DNA of 49,396 bases, from contig CAVAJR010000018.1 of the NCBI GenBank assembly GCA_963589005.1, positions 1-49,396 on the forward strand. Direction: 5' to 3'. Position 1 is the stretch's first letter; each line of letters begins with the position of its first letter. This DNA is from RGIG5612 sp963589005 (GTDB lineage: Bacteria; Bacillota; Clostridia; Lachnospirales; Lachnospiraceae). Below are positions 8,698 through 17,300 of this stretch, piece after piece. The position numbers and the translations under genes are program-made. The notes below the pieces were generated by a model that was given only the letters and a program-made list of their open reading frames with translations, did not search any database and was not told the origin of the DNA.

Positions 8698-10227
8698 TCA
8701 ATAATCTTCACATATGCTTACCTGCAATGCCATATTTGTCATTTCAGACAGCTTGAAGCTTTCACTCATTCGGTAACCCAGGATCCACATGACCTGTTCC
8801 TTATCTGTCATTACCAGAATTTCTTGTCTTTCTTCCTGTGGGATCTTCTCATCAACGCAGAATTTCTTGACAGTCTTGCTGCCGCCAAAAAATCGTATTA
8901 CATCCTGTGATTCGGGTTTTCTAAAGACTAAATTGCCTTTGATTTTAGCACAGTCAAATGCTTTCGTATAGTCATTTTTAGCAATCAAATATTGTCTTGT
9001 AACAGGATTTACATGTACTAAATTTAATTCTATTGACAGTCCATTCCACAATTGATATCTCACCGGTTCGGTTGTAAGCATCGTAGGATCTATGACCAAT
9101 TCCTCCGGCTGCTGTTCATATTCAGGCAGATCCTCTTCCTGCTCAATCGCATCGTCTGAAAACTGCCTGCCCCTTGCATATCTTGTCATATTCTGTGCAT
9201 GTTTGTCTTCATCTGTTGCCCTTTTAAATATCAGATTGCTGTAGCTTCTGACTGCCATTATGTCATAAGGCAGTTCAACTTTTCTTCCGGTCTGTTTGTC
9301 TTCCAGTGCAAGCACATTGTCTATATGTATACGGCTTACGTCCTTAAGGCGTCCCGCCATTTCTTCTATAATATTTCTGACTATCTGGCTCTTAACAGTC
9401 TTATTAAGCGTGCCAAATCTGCTAAGGTCTACATATATATTATCATCTCGCCGATCGATCATCAGCATGCCCTGCTTCCTGGCCTCCTCTTCAATATACT
9501 CCTGAGCCTGGACTATATCTCCGGCCGCCTCATTTATATGCAGCGCTGCCTGATTATTTATTCTATTTAACAAAGGGATTATATTAAGTCTGACTTTATT
9601 TCTGGCATATTCGTCCTTTAGGTTGGTTGAATCTGTGCAATATTTGATATTTTCCGATTTAAGAAAGTCCTCTATCTCGCTGCGTCCTAAGCATAGAAGC
9701 GGACGAATAATAGTCATGTCGAATCTTCTTGCTATCGGCTGCATTCCCCGCAGCCCCTTCAGCCCTGTTCCCCTGATCAGATTCATAAGGATCGTTTCCG
9801 CATTATCATCTCTGTGATGAGCTACTGCAGCTTTTATATTTTCAGGGATTATGTCATCTTTAGCTAATTTTCTGGCAACCTGATAGAATGTCTGATATCT
9901 GGCAACACGACCGGCCTCCTCCAGACTTAGTCCGTTTTCAACTGCATACTGTCTTACATTTGCATGTACAGCGATACATGTAATATTCTTCTTTTCACAA
10001 AATTCCTTAACGTATTTTTCATCCTCATCTGCTTCCTTGCCCCGGAGCTGATGATTGACATGCACAGCTATCAGATTCAGATCCATCTGCGACGAGAGCC
10101 TTTCCAGCAAAATAAGAAGGCACATAGAATCTGCGCCTCCTGACAATCCGATTATTATCTGATCATTTTCTTTGATTATTTCATTGTCCCTTACATAATT
10201 ATAAAAAGTTGTATAAATGTCGGTCAT
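8698..10227 (-). CDS. tilS: tRNA(Ile)-lysidine synthetase
   Basis: TilS adds lysine to the wobble cytidine of the AUA-decoding tRNA-Ile, an essential modification. The PP-loop motif SGGADS is at residues 29-34, followed by HVNHQLRGKEADEDE and HHRDDNAET, which form the ATP and tRNA active site. At 509 residues it is somewhat longer than usual; the extra part is a charged linker around residues 335-390 before the C-terminal tRNA-binding domain. It begins two bases after the divIC stop, so the two are likely translationally coupled. Confidence 0.95.
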   Translation of the reverse strand: MTDIYTTFYNYVRDNEIIKENDQIIIGLSGGADSMCLLILLERLSSQMDLNLIAVHVNHQLRGKEADEDEKYVKEFCEKKNITCIAVHANVRQYAVENGLSLEEAGRVARYQTFYQVARKLAKDDIIPENIKAAVAHHRDDNAETILMNLIRGTGLKGLRGMQPIARRFDMTIIRPLLCLGRSEIEDFLKSENIKYCTDSTNLKDEYARNKVRLNIIPLLNRINNQAALHINEAAGDIVQAQEYIEEEARKQGMLMIDRRDDNIYVDLSRFGTLNKTVKSQIVRNIIEEMAGRLKDVSRIHIDNVLALEDKQTGRKVELPYDIMAVRSYSNLIFKRATDEDKHAQNMTRYARGRQFSDDAIEQEEDLPEYEQQPEELVIDPTMLTTEPVRYQLWNGLSIELNLVHVNPVTRQYLIAKNDYTKAFDCAKIKGNLVFRKPESQDVIRFFGGSKTVKKFCVDEKIPQEERQEILVMTDKEQVMWILGYRMSESFKLSEMTNMALQVSICEDY

Positions 10228-10229
10228 TA

Positions 10230-10529
10230 TCAGTCTTCCCTTTTAAATATTATCTCGTCAGGGTATACATATCCGTAGGATTTGGCTTTTTCTTCTATAT
10301 AATCCTGCGTATTTATATAATCCTCTTCGCCGTCTAGTTCTTCCTGTCGTTTCTTTTGTTCATTCAGCTGTTCTTCTAAACGGGTATTTCTCGCTTCAAG
10401 GTCGGCACTTTTTTTTCGCAAATTAAGAATCTGTGCCAACATCAATATACAAAATCCTATTGCCACAACGGCTATGCATATAGCTATTATTCTGTTTTTC
10501 TTAAGTCTTGCCCTTATGCCGCTCTTCAT
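10230..10529 (-). CDS. divIC: Septum formation initiator protein (DivIC/FtsL family)
   Basis: This is a small bitopic division protein of the FtsL/DivIC complex at the septum. The 99 residues comprise a short basic cytoplasmic N-terminus, one membrane segment (about residues 15-35), a coiled coil rich in E, K and Q (36-70), and a C-terminal segment with YGYVYPDEIIF, typical of DivIC. It overlaps rqcP by 4 bases upstream and nearly touches tilS downstream, so the three genes form one translational unit. The yabP and yabQ genes that often separate rqcP from divIC in spore formers are missing. Confidence 0.9.
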   Translation of the reverse strand: MKSGIRARLKKNRIIAICIAVVAIGFCILMLAQILNLRKKSADLEARNTRLEEQLNEQKKRQEELDGEEDYINTQDYIEEKAKSYGYVYPDEIIFKRED

Positions 10530-10765
10530 AATAACTTAAACATTTCTGCGGCGGCTTCCTTACGGATACTCTCCTGGAGGCTCGTTACCTCGGCTCTTAC
10601 ATTCTTCGTTCCGAATCCGATTTCTATTATATCGCCCACTTTAACATCGTAGGATGCCTTAACAGGCTTGCCATTAACGCTGATACGACCCGCATCGCAT
10701 GCGTCATTGGCAACCGTGCGCCGCTTAATAAGTCTTGATACTTTTAAATATTTATCTATTCTCAT
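10526..10765 (-). CDS. rqcP: S4-domain RNA-binding protein RqcP (YabO family)
   Basis: This 79-residue single S4 domain (MRIDKYLKVSRLIKRRTVANDACDAG at the N-terminus) belongs to the Hsp15/YabO group. RqcP acts with RqcH on stalled 50S subunits in ribosome quality control, helping add C-terminal alanine tails. The motif GRISVNGKPVKASYDVKVGD is the typical S4 core. Its stop overlaps the divIC start by 4 bases. It lies 179 bases downstream of hup, beyond a terminator, so it probably has its own promoter. Confidence 0.9.
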   Translation of the reverse strand: MRIDKYLKVSRLIKRRTVANDACDAGRISVNGKPVKASYDVKVGDIIEIGFGTKNVRAEVTSLQESIRKEAAAEMFKLL

Positions 10766-10872
10766 GTTCTGTCTCTTCGAACCATTCCTTGATCTCTTCA
10801 GATATCTAAGTATTGTACCTTATTTTAATTCAAATTAAAAACAATATATAAAATTCACAAAAAATTCAGAAA

Positions 10873-10898
10873 CTAAAAGAGCTGCCATACGCGGCAGC
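10873..10898 (-). terminator. Intrinsic terminator downstream of hup
   Basis: On the minus strand GCTGCC and GGCAGC (10898-10893 and 10886-10881) form a perfect 6-bp stem with a 6-base loop, followed by TCTTTTAGTTT. It lies 47 bases after the hup stop and would insulate hup from rqcP. Confidence 0.75.
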
Positions 10899-10944
10899 CC
10901 CTTCTATCAATTTGTTATCATTCTAATCTCAACCAGGATCCTGA

Positions 10945-11217
10945 TTAGTTAAGAGCATCCTTGAATGCCTTACCAGCCTTGAATTTTGGAGACTTAGATG
11001 CATTTATTTTCATTTCTTCGCCAGTCTGTGGATTGCGGCCCTTGCGAGCTGCTCTCTTAGCTACTTCGAATGTACCAAAGCCAACGAGAGAAACCTTCTC
11101 GCCCTTCTTTAATTCGTTCTGAACAATACCGGTGAAAGCCTTTAATGCAGCTTCTGCATCTTTCTTGCTCATGCCAGTCTTCTCAGCCATAGCTTCTACT
11201 AATTCAACTTTATTCAT
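10945..11217 (-). CDS. hup: HU family nucleoid DNA-binding protein
   Basis: The 90-residue protein has the complete HU fold: MNKVELVEAMAEKTGMSKKD at the N-terminus, the GFGTFEVAKRAARKGRNP beta-arm region, and the C-terminal KFKAGKAFKDAL. HU dimers bend and compact DNA. The ATG has an ideal AGGAGG 8 bases upstream (11228-11223), and a near-consensus promoter lies further up. Strong initiation and termination signals fit a highly expressed monocistronic gene. Its position upstream of rqcP is conserved in Bacillota. Confidence 0.97.
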   Translation of the reverse strand: MNKVELVEAMAEKTGMSKKDAEAALKAFTGIVQNELKKGEKVSLVGFGTFEVAKRAARKGRNPQTGEEMKINASKSPKFKAGKAFKDALN

Positions 11218-11279
11218 TTTTTTCCTCCTAAAATGTTTATCTTATTAACATTCTTTTTTATGAACTCTCGACGGGTATT

Positions 11280-11307
11280 ATTATACTGAAATAGATTTGT
11301 TTGTCAA
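11280..11307 (-). promoter_or_regulatory. Strong sigma-A promoter of hup
   Basis: TTGACA (11307-11302) and TATAAT (11285-11280) are both perfect consensus hexamers, 16 bases apart, reading leftward into hup. Confidence 0.85.
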
Positions 11308-11350
11308 CGAAATTCCTTGATTTATAAGCATTTTTGCGCATTTTGGGGCG

Positions 11351-11379
11351 TTGACATTTTCACTCTGTTAAAATATACT
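11351..11379 (+). promoter_or_regulatory. Sigma-A promoter abutting the start codon of the next gene
   Basis: TTGACA (11351-11356) and TATACT (11374-11379) are 17 bases apart. The -10 ends only 7 bases before the ATG at 11387, so transcription would start at or next to the start codon and the mRNA would be leaderless, or else translation starts at the internal ATG at 11408. Confidence 0.75.
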
Positions 11380-11386
11380 TTACCAT

Positions 11387-12103
11387 ATGTTTTTCAAGAA
11401 ATCTGATATGAAAATTCGAAAAGAAGACTTTTTATTGCTGCCTAACATTCTTACTTATATAAGACTGTTATTGGTTCCTGCCTTTATTATTGCATACTCT
11501 AATGCAGAGACTGCAAGCGACCACATAGTAGCAGCAGCTATTATCGTCATTTCCGGCATTACAGATGTCGCTGATGGCTTTATTGCCCGCCACTGGAACA
11601 TGATATCCGACCTAGGCAAGATCATCGACCCTCTGGCTGACAAGGCTATGCAATTTTCCATGATGATATGCGTATGTGTGCGTTATAAATGGTTTGTTAT
11701 CCTTATAATAATATACGGCGTCAAGGAACTCTTATCATTTATCGTCAGTGCTTATTTGTTTACCCGAGGCAAGCATATACAGGGAGCCATGTGGTGCGGC
11801 AAGATCTGCACCGTAGTTTTGTTTATTGTCATGCTCACCTGTGTCGCCCTTCCCCGTGTACCTAATTCATTAGTTACGATCATGATCGGATTTGCTGCGG
11901 CATTCATGCTCCTTTCCTTCTGTGTATACATGAGGGAGTATTTCATATTATGGCTTGAGTACATAAATGAGCAGAAAAAGCCCCTGGCAACAGACATATA
12001 TCCGCTGGACAAGGTATCAGGTGATGACTCCAGAAAATCAGCGATAACCTACGATAATGTCAAGGACTCCATAAAGACCTTTAAGTCATCCAAATCTAAA
12101 TAA
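11387..12103 (+). CDS. CDP-alcohol phosphatidyltransferase (phosphatidylglycerophosphate synthase-like)
   Basis: The integral membrane enzyme would transfer a phosphatidyl group from CDP-diacylglycerol to an alcohol such as glycerol-3-phosphate. The family signature DG-x2-AR-x8-G-x3-D-x3-D is intact: DVADGFIARHW followed by DLGKIIDPLADK near residues 64-90. Five to six hydrophobic segments are visible. The polar C-terminal tail of about 35 residues is not part of the catalytic fold. The substrate alcohol cannot be fixed; PgsA is the leading guess. Start at 11387 would be leaderless; ATG 11408 is the alternative but also lacks a good ribosome site. It is monocistronic and convergent with the transketolase genes. 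Confidence 0.85.
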   Translation: MFFKKSDMKIRKEDFLLLPNILTYIRLLLVPAFIIAYSNAETASDHIVAAAIIVISGITDVADGFIARHWNMISDLGKIIDPLADKAMQFSMMICVCVRYKWFVILIIIYGVKELLSFIVSAYLFTRGKHIQGAMWCGKICTVVLFIVMLTCVALPRVPNSLVTIMIGFAAAFMLLSFCVYMREYFILWLEYINEQKKPLATDIYPLDKVSGDDSRKSAITYDNVKDSIKTFKSSKSK

Positions 12104-12118
12104 CTAATAAATTGCATA

Positions 12119-12162
12119 AAAATATCCCTATACCAAGTCGGTGCAGGGATATTTTCTTTTTT
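12119..12162. terminator. Bidirectional intrinsic terminator
   Basis: A stem of about 11 bp (12119-12129 with 12145-12155, core ATATCCCT/AGGGATAT) is followed rightward by TTTTCTTTTTTC and leftward by TTTTTATG. It serves the phosphatidyltransferase gene from the left and the transketolase operon from the right. Confidence 0.85.
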
Positions 12163-12179
12163 CTATTAAGGTAGTTGCT

Positions 12180-13130
12180 CTACATTGACGCCTTTATCTG
12201 CTCATAAATTCCTTCTGCGTCAAGTTTGAATTCATGCAGCAATGCCTTGGCATCTCCTGAGTGTCCGTAGCAGTCATGCACACCGATTCCCAGAACCTTG
12301 GCCGGTGCTTCCTTGGCAAGGACTTCACTTACGGCGCTATAAAGTCCACCAATAAGGGAATGCTCCTCAACAGTTACGGCTCTTCCTGTCTTAGATACGC
12401 TCTTAACAATAAGCTCTGCATCTATCGGTTTTATTGTATGGATATCAATAACTTCTGCATTGATGCCCTCTTCTGCAAGCTTTTCTGCTGCCTTGAGGCT
12501 TTCATATACTTCCAGGCCGGTTGCAAATATTGTAAGGTCTGCTCCTTCTCTTACCACAACGCCCTTGCCCATCTCGAATTTATATTCCTCTGCGTCATAG
12601 ATTACCGGAACAGCCAGACGTCCCAGTCTGATATAAACAGGTCCGTCATAATTAAATGCTGCCCATATTGCAGCCTTAGCTTCAACATCATCTGCCGGAC
12701 TGATAACTGTCATTCCCGGTATGGTTCTCATTAACGAAATGTCTTCTACACACTGATGTGTTGCTCCGTCCTCACCTACTGATATTCCTGCATGTGTTGC
12801 TGCTACCTTGACATTAAGTCCTGCATGTGCGATTGAATTTCTTATCTGTTCGTATGCTCTTCCGGCTGCAAACATGGCAAATGATGATGCGAACGGTACC
12901 TTGCCGCAGGCAGCAAGTCCTGCTGCAATTCCCATCATGTTGGCTTCTGCTATGCCGCAGTCGATATGTCTGTCAGGAAAAGCCTTTTTGAACACTCCGG
13001 TCTTCGTTGCACCTGCAAGGTCTGCATCAAGTACCACAAGCTCTGGGTGGTCTCTTCCGATTTCAACTAAAGTATTTCCATAGCTGTCTCTGGTAGCTAT
13101 CTTTGTATTTCCGGATAAATCGATTTTCAT
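12180..13130 (-). CDS. tktB: Transketolase, C-terminal subunit
   Basis: This is the pyrimidine-binding plus C-terminal half of a two-gene transketolase, which moves two-carbon units between sugar phosphates in the pentose phosphate pathway using thiamine diphosphate. The 316 residues carry the pyrimidine-domain motif CGIAEANMMGIAAGLA, with its catalytic glutamate, and the ISVGEDGATHQCVEDI loop; the rest is the C-terminal domain. The partner gene lies 14 bases upstream. Split transketolases of about 270 plus 310 residues are common in Clostridia. A DXS-like activity is less likely given the short partner. Confidence 0.92.
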   Translation of the reverse strand: MKIDLSGNTKIATRDSYGNTLVEIGRDHPELVVLDADLAGATKTGVFKKAFPDRHIDCGIAEANMMGIAAGLAACGKVPFASSFAMFAAGRAYEQIRNSIAHAGLNVKVAATHAGISVGEDGATHQCVEDISLMRTIPGMTVISPADDVEAKAAIWAAFNYDGPVYIRLGRLAVPVIYDAEEYKFEMGKGVVVREGADLTIFATGLEVYESLKAAEKLAEEGINAEVIDIHTIKPIDAELIVKSVSKTGRAVTVEEHSLIGGLYSAVSEVLAKEAPAKVLGIGVHDCYGHSGDAKALLHEFKLDAEGIYEQIKASM

Positions 13131-13144
13131 ATTCAGGCTCTCCT

Positions 13145-13963
13145 TTATTTATTTTCTAATTCAGCCATTGCCTGCTGATACTGCTCATCATTTGGCGCCT
13201 TGCCATGCCATCCGGCTTCATTTTCCATAAAGGATACGCCCTTGCCTTTAATGCTCTTAGCAATGATTGCTGTCGGCATGCCCTTAGTTGCTGCAGCCTC
13301 GTCAAATGCTTGCTTAAGGGATTCAAAATCATGTGCATCAGCATGAATAACATGAAAGTTAAATGCTTCAAACTTCTTATCAATAGGATATGGACTGCAT
13401 ACATCAGCGATGTTGCCGTCAATCTGAAGGCCATTGTTGTCCACGATCGCTACCAGATTATCAAGCTTTCTTGCGCCTGCAAACATGCATGCCTCCCAGA
13501 TCTGACCCTCCTGGATCTCGCCGTCTCCCAGGAGTGAATATACTCTGTAGTTTTTTTCATCCATCTTGCCTGCCAGCGCCATACCTACAGCTGTGGAAAA
13601 TCCCTGGCCCAATGAGCCTGTTGACATGTCAACTCCCGGCACCTTGTTCATATCCGGATGTCCCTGCAGATAAGAGTCAATCTTTCTCAATGTTACAAGG
13701 TCTTCTATAGGGAAAAATCCCTTCTGAGCCAGTGTTGCATACAATACCGGTGCCGCATGTCCTTTAGACAGAACAAATCTGTCCCTGTCCGGATTATGCG
13801 GATTTTCAGGATCGATATTTTTCATCTCCACGAAATACAGATATGTCATAATATCTGCTGCCGAGAGAGAACCGCCCGGATGTCCTGCCTTAGCGGCATG
13901 AATAGAAGTTATTATACCTTTTCGGATTTCATTTGCTACTGATTCCAGTTTTTTAGTATCCAT
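13145..13963 (-). CDS. tktA: Transketolase, N-terminal (thiamine-binding) subunit
   Basis: The 272-residue subunit carries the diphosphate-binding domain: AKAGHPGGSLSAADI near the N-terminus and the thiamine motif GDGEIQEGQ...NN around residues 148-177. I place the start at the ATG at 13963 because AGGAG lies just upstream. A longer in-frame reading extends to 14203 but runs through a structured intergenic repeat and lacks homology. It pairs with the downstream tktB half. Confidence 0.92.
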   Translation of the reverse strand: MDTKKLESVANEIRKGIITSIHAAKAGHPGGSLSAADIMTYLYFVEMKNIDPENPHNPDRDRFVLSKGHAAPVLYATLAQKGFFPIEDLVTLRKIDSYLQGHPDMNKVPGVDMSTGSLGQGFSTAVGMALAGKMDEKNYRVYSLLGDGEIQEGQIWEACMFAGARKLDNLVAIVDNNGLQIDGNIADVCSPYPIDKKFEAFNFHVIHADAHDFESLKQAFDEAAATKGMPTAIIAKSIKGKGVSFMENEAGWHGKAPNDEQYQQAMAELENK

Positions 13964-14011
13964 CTTTTCTCCTATATATGTTTTTAAATTATATTGCCAT
14001 ATTGTTGATTG

Positions 14012-14054
14012 CCGTCCCGACACATAAACCCAAGAATTATATGTGTCGGGACGG
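14012..14054 (-). repeat. Perfect 14-bp stem hairpin upstream of the transketolase operon
   Basis: CCGTCCCGACACAT (14012-14025) and its exact complement (14041-14054) flank a 15-base loop. It resembles a terminator in strength, but neither side has a clear T-run. It lies at the tkt-proximal end of the structured element that fills 13964-14306. Confidence 0.75.
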
Positions 14055-14055
14055 C

Positions 14056-14106
14056 GCAGCCACTGTGAGAAAACAATCAGCGAAGGCGTTTTCGAACAGT
14101 GGCTGC
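14056..14106 (-). repeat. Hairpin with an 11-bp perfect stem in the same intergenic region
   Basis: GCAGCCACTGT (14056-14066) pairs exactly with ACAGTGGCTGC (14096-14106). It is adjacent to a 23-bp direct repeat whose copies lie at 14102-14124 and 14258-14280. With the hairpin at 14012 and the conserved core at 14156-14306, the gap is almost fully covered by foldable sequence. Confidence 0.7.
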
Positions 14107-14155
14107 ACGAGCAAGCTCGTTCAGACTTGCTGCTTCCTGTTACTTTGTAAAAAAG

Positions 14156-14306
14156 TGGATTGCTTCGCACTTCGGGCTCCCACAATCCCCACGACATTCG
14201 CATTCCGGGCTGTCGCCCTTCTTGCTCATGTCGTTTATCCCGTCCAATGTCAGCACAGCTGCACGAGCAAGCTCGTTCAGCTGTACTGACGCTGTCCGGG
14301 ACTTTT
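14156..14306 (-). repeat. Dispersed structured intergenic element, copy A
   Basis: The element begins 2-4 bases after the stop of the upstream gene (AAGTCCCG...) and is homologous to copy B at 29713-29860. Over a 91-base gapless core, starting CATTGGACGG, the copies share 74 positions. It contains a hairpin of about 20 bp (minus-strand 14293-14252 region, two imperfect positions, TT loop), a 7-bp stem ACGACAT/ATGTCGT enclosing GGGC-GACA-GCCC, and a GGATTG/CAATCC stem. No protein is encoded. It could be a conserved 3'-UTR RNA element or a MITE-like repeat. Confidence 0.7.
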
Positions 14307-17300
14307 TTACATGAAGTTGTCTTCCATCAATGGTATCAGTTCGTCGTCGTTTTTCTTGCCGAATGCTGAGAACAGCTTCGCTGAACTTCTCTTTTCTGCC
14401 TTATCTATAGCATCGTCTATTATCTGACGTACTTGCTTGAATCCCAGCCTCATGTCCGGCGTGTTGATCTGGTCTATCTTGGCATGAAGTGCCAACTGAG
14501 CCATTCCGTCTATAGAATATCCCTGACTTGCAGCATATTTCTGAGCCAGATCAGCCCACTGGGTAAGTGTGAGTTCACCGATATTTATCCTTGTTTTAAA
14601 TATCTTGCCGATATCCGGGAAATTCTGGATCATAGTATCTGCTGCCAGCTCATTTCCCTCAAGAATGATCATAGTAGGTGCATTGCTTACTCTTACCGCC
14701 TGGATAAGTTCAAGTACAGTATCATCTTCAAGTCTTCCGATATTTTCAATGATAAGATCAGAATCCGTCACCTTCGACAAAACATCCATTATATTCTTGC
14801 CGTTGATTGCCTGAGCCTGTACCTTGGCAACTCTCGTATTGCCATGACCTACTTCCTGATTAACAGCCTTAAGTATCTCAACTGTCAGGAAGGTCTTGCC
14901 GGTTTTAGCATCGCCTGTAACAATCAGATGTCCACCGGTTTCATCTCCGGATTTTTTCTTCGTTACCAGTTTGGCGATCGTTGAGCAGATTTCCTCCTCC
15001 ATTCCGTCAATGAGCAGGAATTCCGCTAATTCCTTCTTCTGCTCACGGCTGAGCTTATATTCTCCTACGCCGAATTTACGTGCAGGACTCTGGATCTGGA
15101 TCTTAGGCAATGGCTGCGTTGCAGCTGCAGATGTCTTTTTCGGTTTGCTTTCTTCCTTCTTGCTCTTAATATCCTTATCTGCCTTGCCAAATATTTCATC
15201 AAATGCCGCCTGCTTTTTAGCCGCACTCTTATTGGTCTCTGTGCCATTTGGATTAATGAAATCATCCAGATTAAAGCCATCTAAATCAGCTGCAGCTTTC
15301 TTTTTACAGTTCTCATCCTTAATCGTTTCATCAAGCAGCTCATCTACATTTACAGTAAATCTCTCCTCTTCCTTATCGCTGTCCTTTATAGCGCTGTTAA
15401 GGATTTCATCCAGACTCTTAGAGTCAAGACTTGCTGAGTTCTTCTGGCTGGTTCTATTCTTGATAAATGCAGGTATAACCAGCTTAGGCAGCTTCGATGT
15501 TATATCATTTGCAGGCACTTCCGGTTCAGGATTTTCCGCAAATAATCTGGCTGCCGCAGGATTAGCTATGCTCTGTGCTGCCGCAACTGTTGCTGCATTT
15601 CTTGCTACTCCCTGCGCAGGTGTAACTACAGCAGATGAAAATCCTGCATTTGCCCTCATAGTCTTGCTGACAGGCTTAACAGGGCGCTTCTGCTCCCTTG
15701 AAAGAGATTCTGCCGACTTGGCTACTATTTCTTCTATTGAAGCAGAAAGTTCTGACTCCTCTTCGGATTTAGCCGGCTGTTCCTTCTTTGGCTCTGCAGC
15801 TGCCTTGGTTTCCTCTGGCTGTACAGGCTCGCTTCCAATCTCTTCATTTATAAACTCGTCCAGATTGAATTCCTCTGAAGATGTCTTGGACGTCGCTGCA
15901 ACCTTAACTTCTATCTCCTGTACCTCAGGCATAGCCTTAACCTCAGCCTTCTGTACTTCAGGTTCAGCCTTGACTTCTTCAGTCACCTGTACCTTTGATG
16001 CAGCCTTAATCTCAACATCCTTTTGTTCTGCCTGTGCTGCCTTGTTCTTCGGTTCTACTGTCTGGAACAGCTCCTGGTCAGATGAAGCAGTCTTTTTCTT
16101 GTATTTCCTCTCGGCTGACTGAACCTCTGATTTAACAGCTTCTTGCTTTTCTGCCTCCTCTGCTGCCAGTTCTTCTCTTCTGGCCTTCTCAGCTAAAAGT
16201 CTTTCTGCTTTTTGCCTTATCTTTTCAGCCTTTTCTCTTGCTTTCTCTGCCTTAGCCTTATCTTTTTCTGCTTTTATTCTCGCCTTTTCAGCCTTTATCT
16301 GTTCCTTGTCAGGCTGAGTTCTTTCCGGTGCGTATTTGCCCTTGGCCTGTCCCTTGTTGCCACGCCTTGGAACCACGATCTCCTCAGGTACCTCTTCTAT
16401 TTCGAATACGCCCTCAGGTGCCTCAACTTCCTCAACAATATCTGCTTTCTTATTTTTCTTGAACAATGAACCGAATACATCACCGATTCCGACTGCGACC
16501 TCCTGTACACATGATCCTGCAGCAGACTTCTCAGCCTTAGTTTTCTTGTGTTCCCTCTTAGAGGTCTTATTGTCCTCAAATTCCTCAAATGCAGCCGCTA
16601 CCTGATCAGCTATATCTGATTCCTCATCTATTTCCTCATATTCGTCATCTGTTTCGTCGTCATAAGCCTCGTCACATTCTTCCTCAGACTCATCGATTTC
16701 ATTCTCATCGTACTCCTCCTCGGCTTCTTCTGTCACTGCTTCCTCATGTCCAGCTTCTTTATCATACTCAGACTTAGCATCTTCAGTTTCATCCGTATCT
16801 TCCTTGTCAAGCTCAGCGGCTGTTTCTTCAGCTTCTGCATCGGATGCGGCTTCTGCCTCGATTTCATCAATTGCATCCGCAGGCTCTTCGCTCTCTGGCA
16901 GCTCTTCCCCGGCACGATCATCAGCTGCTTCTGAATCTTCCTCATCATATTCAGCCTCTGACTCTTCGATTAACTCCTCGTGCACATCTTCTGAGCCATC
17001 TGACTCTGTATCATCGTATTCATCCTCGAATCCTTCTTCATCTGAGTCGCCATACTCTTCCTCGAATCCCTCCTCGTCTGAGTCATCGTACTCATCCTCG
17101 AATTCATCTTCTTCTGGTTCGTCATATTCTTCTTCCGGCTCTTCTTCTATTGTGAATCCGCCGTCAACTACCATGTCGTCCAGGATATCATCCGCCATGG
17201 ATCTGCGTTTTTCTTTCTTCCTGTAGGATTTGGACTTTATCGGTCTGTTTTCTTCCTCGTCCTCATATTCCTCGTCCTCATATTCCTCATCCTCATACTC

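Noticed and set aside
13964..14203. 80-residue N-terminal extension of the transketolase subunit
   Set aside because: It reads through the structured intergenic repeat, has no transketolase homology, and a good AGGAG site precedes the ATG at 13963.
14896..16122. 408-codon serine-rich plus-strand ORF, and similar ORFs to 18234
   Set aside because: They are the reverse reading of the Glu/Asp/Ala codons of the acidic gene; low complexity explains their length.
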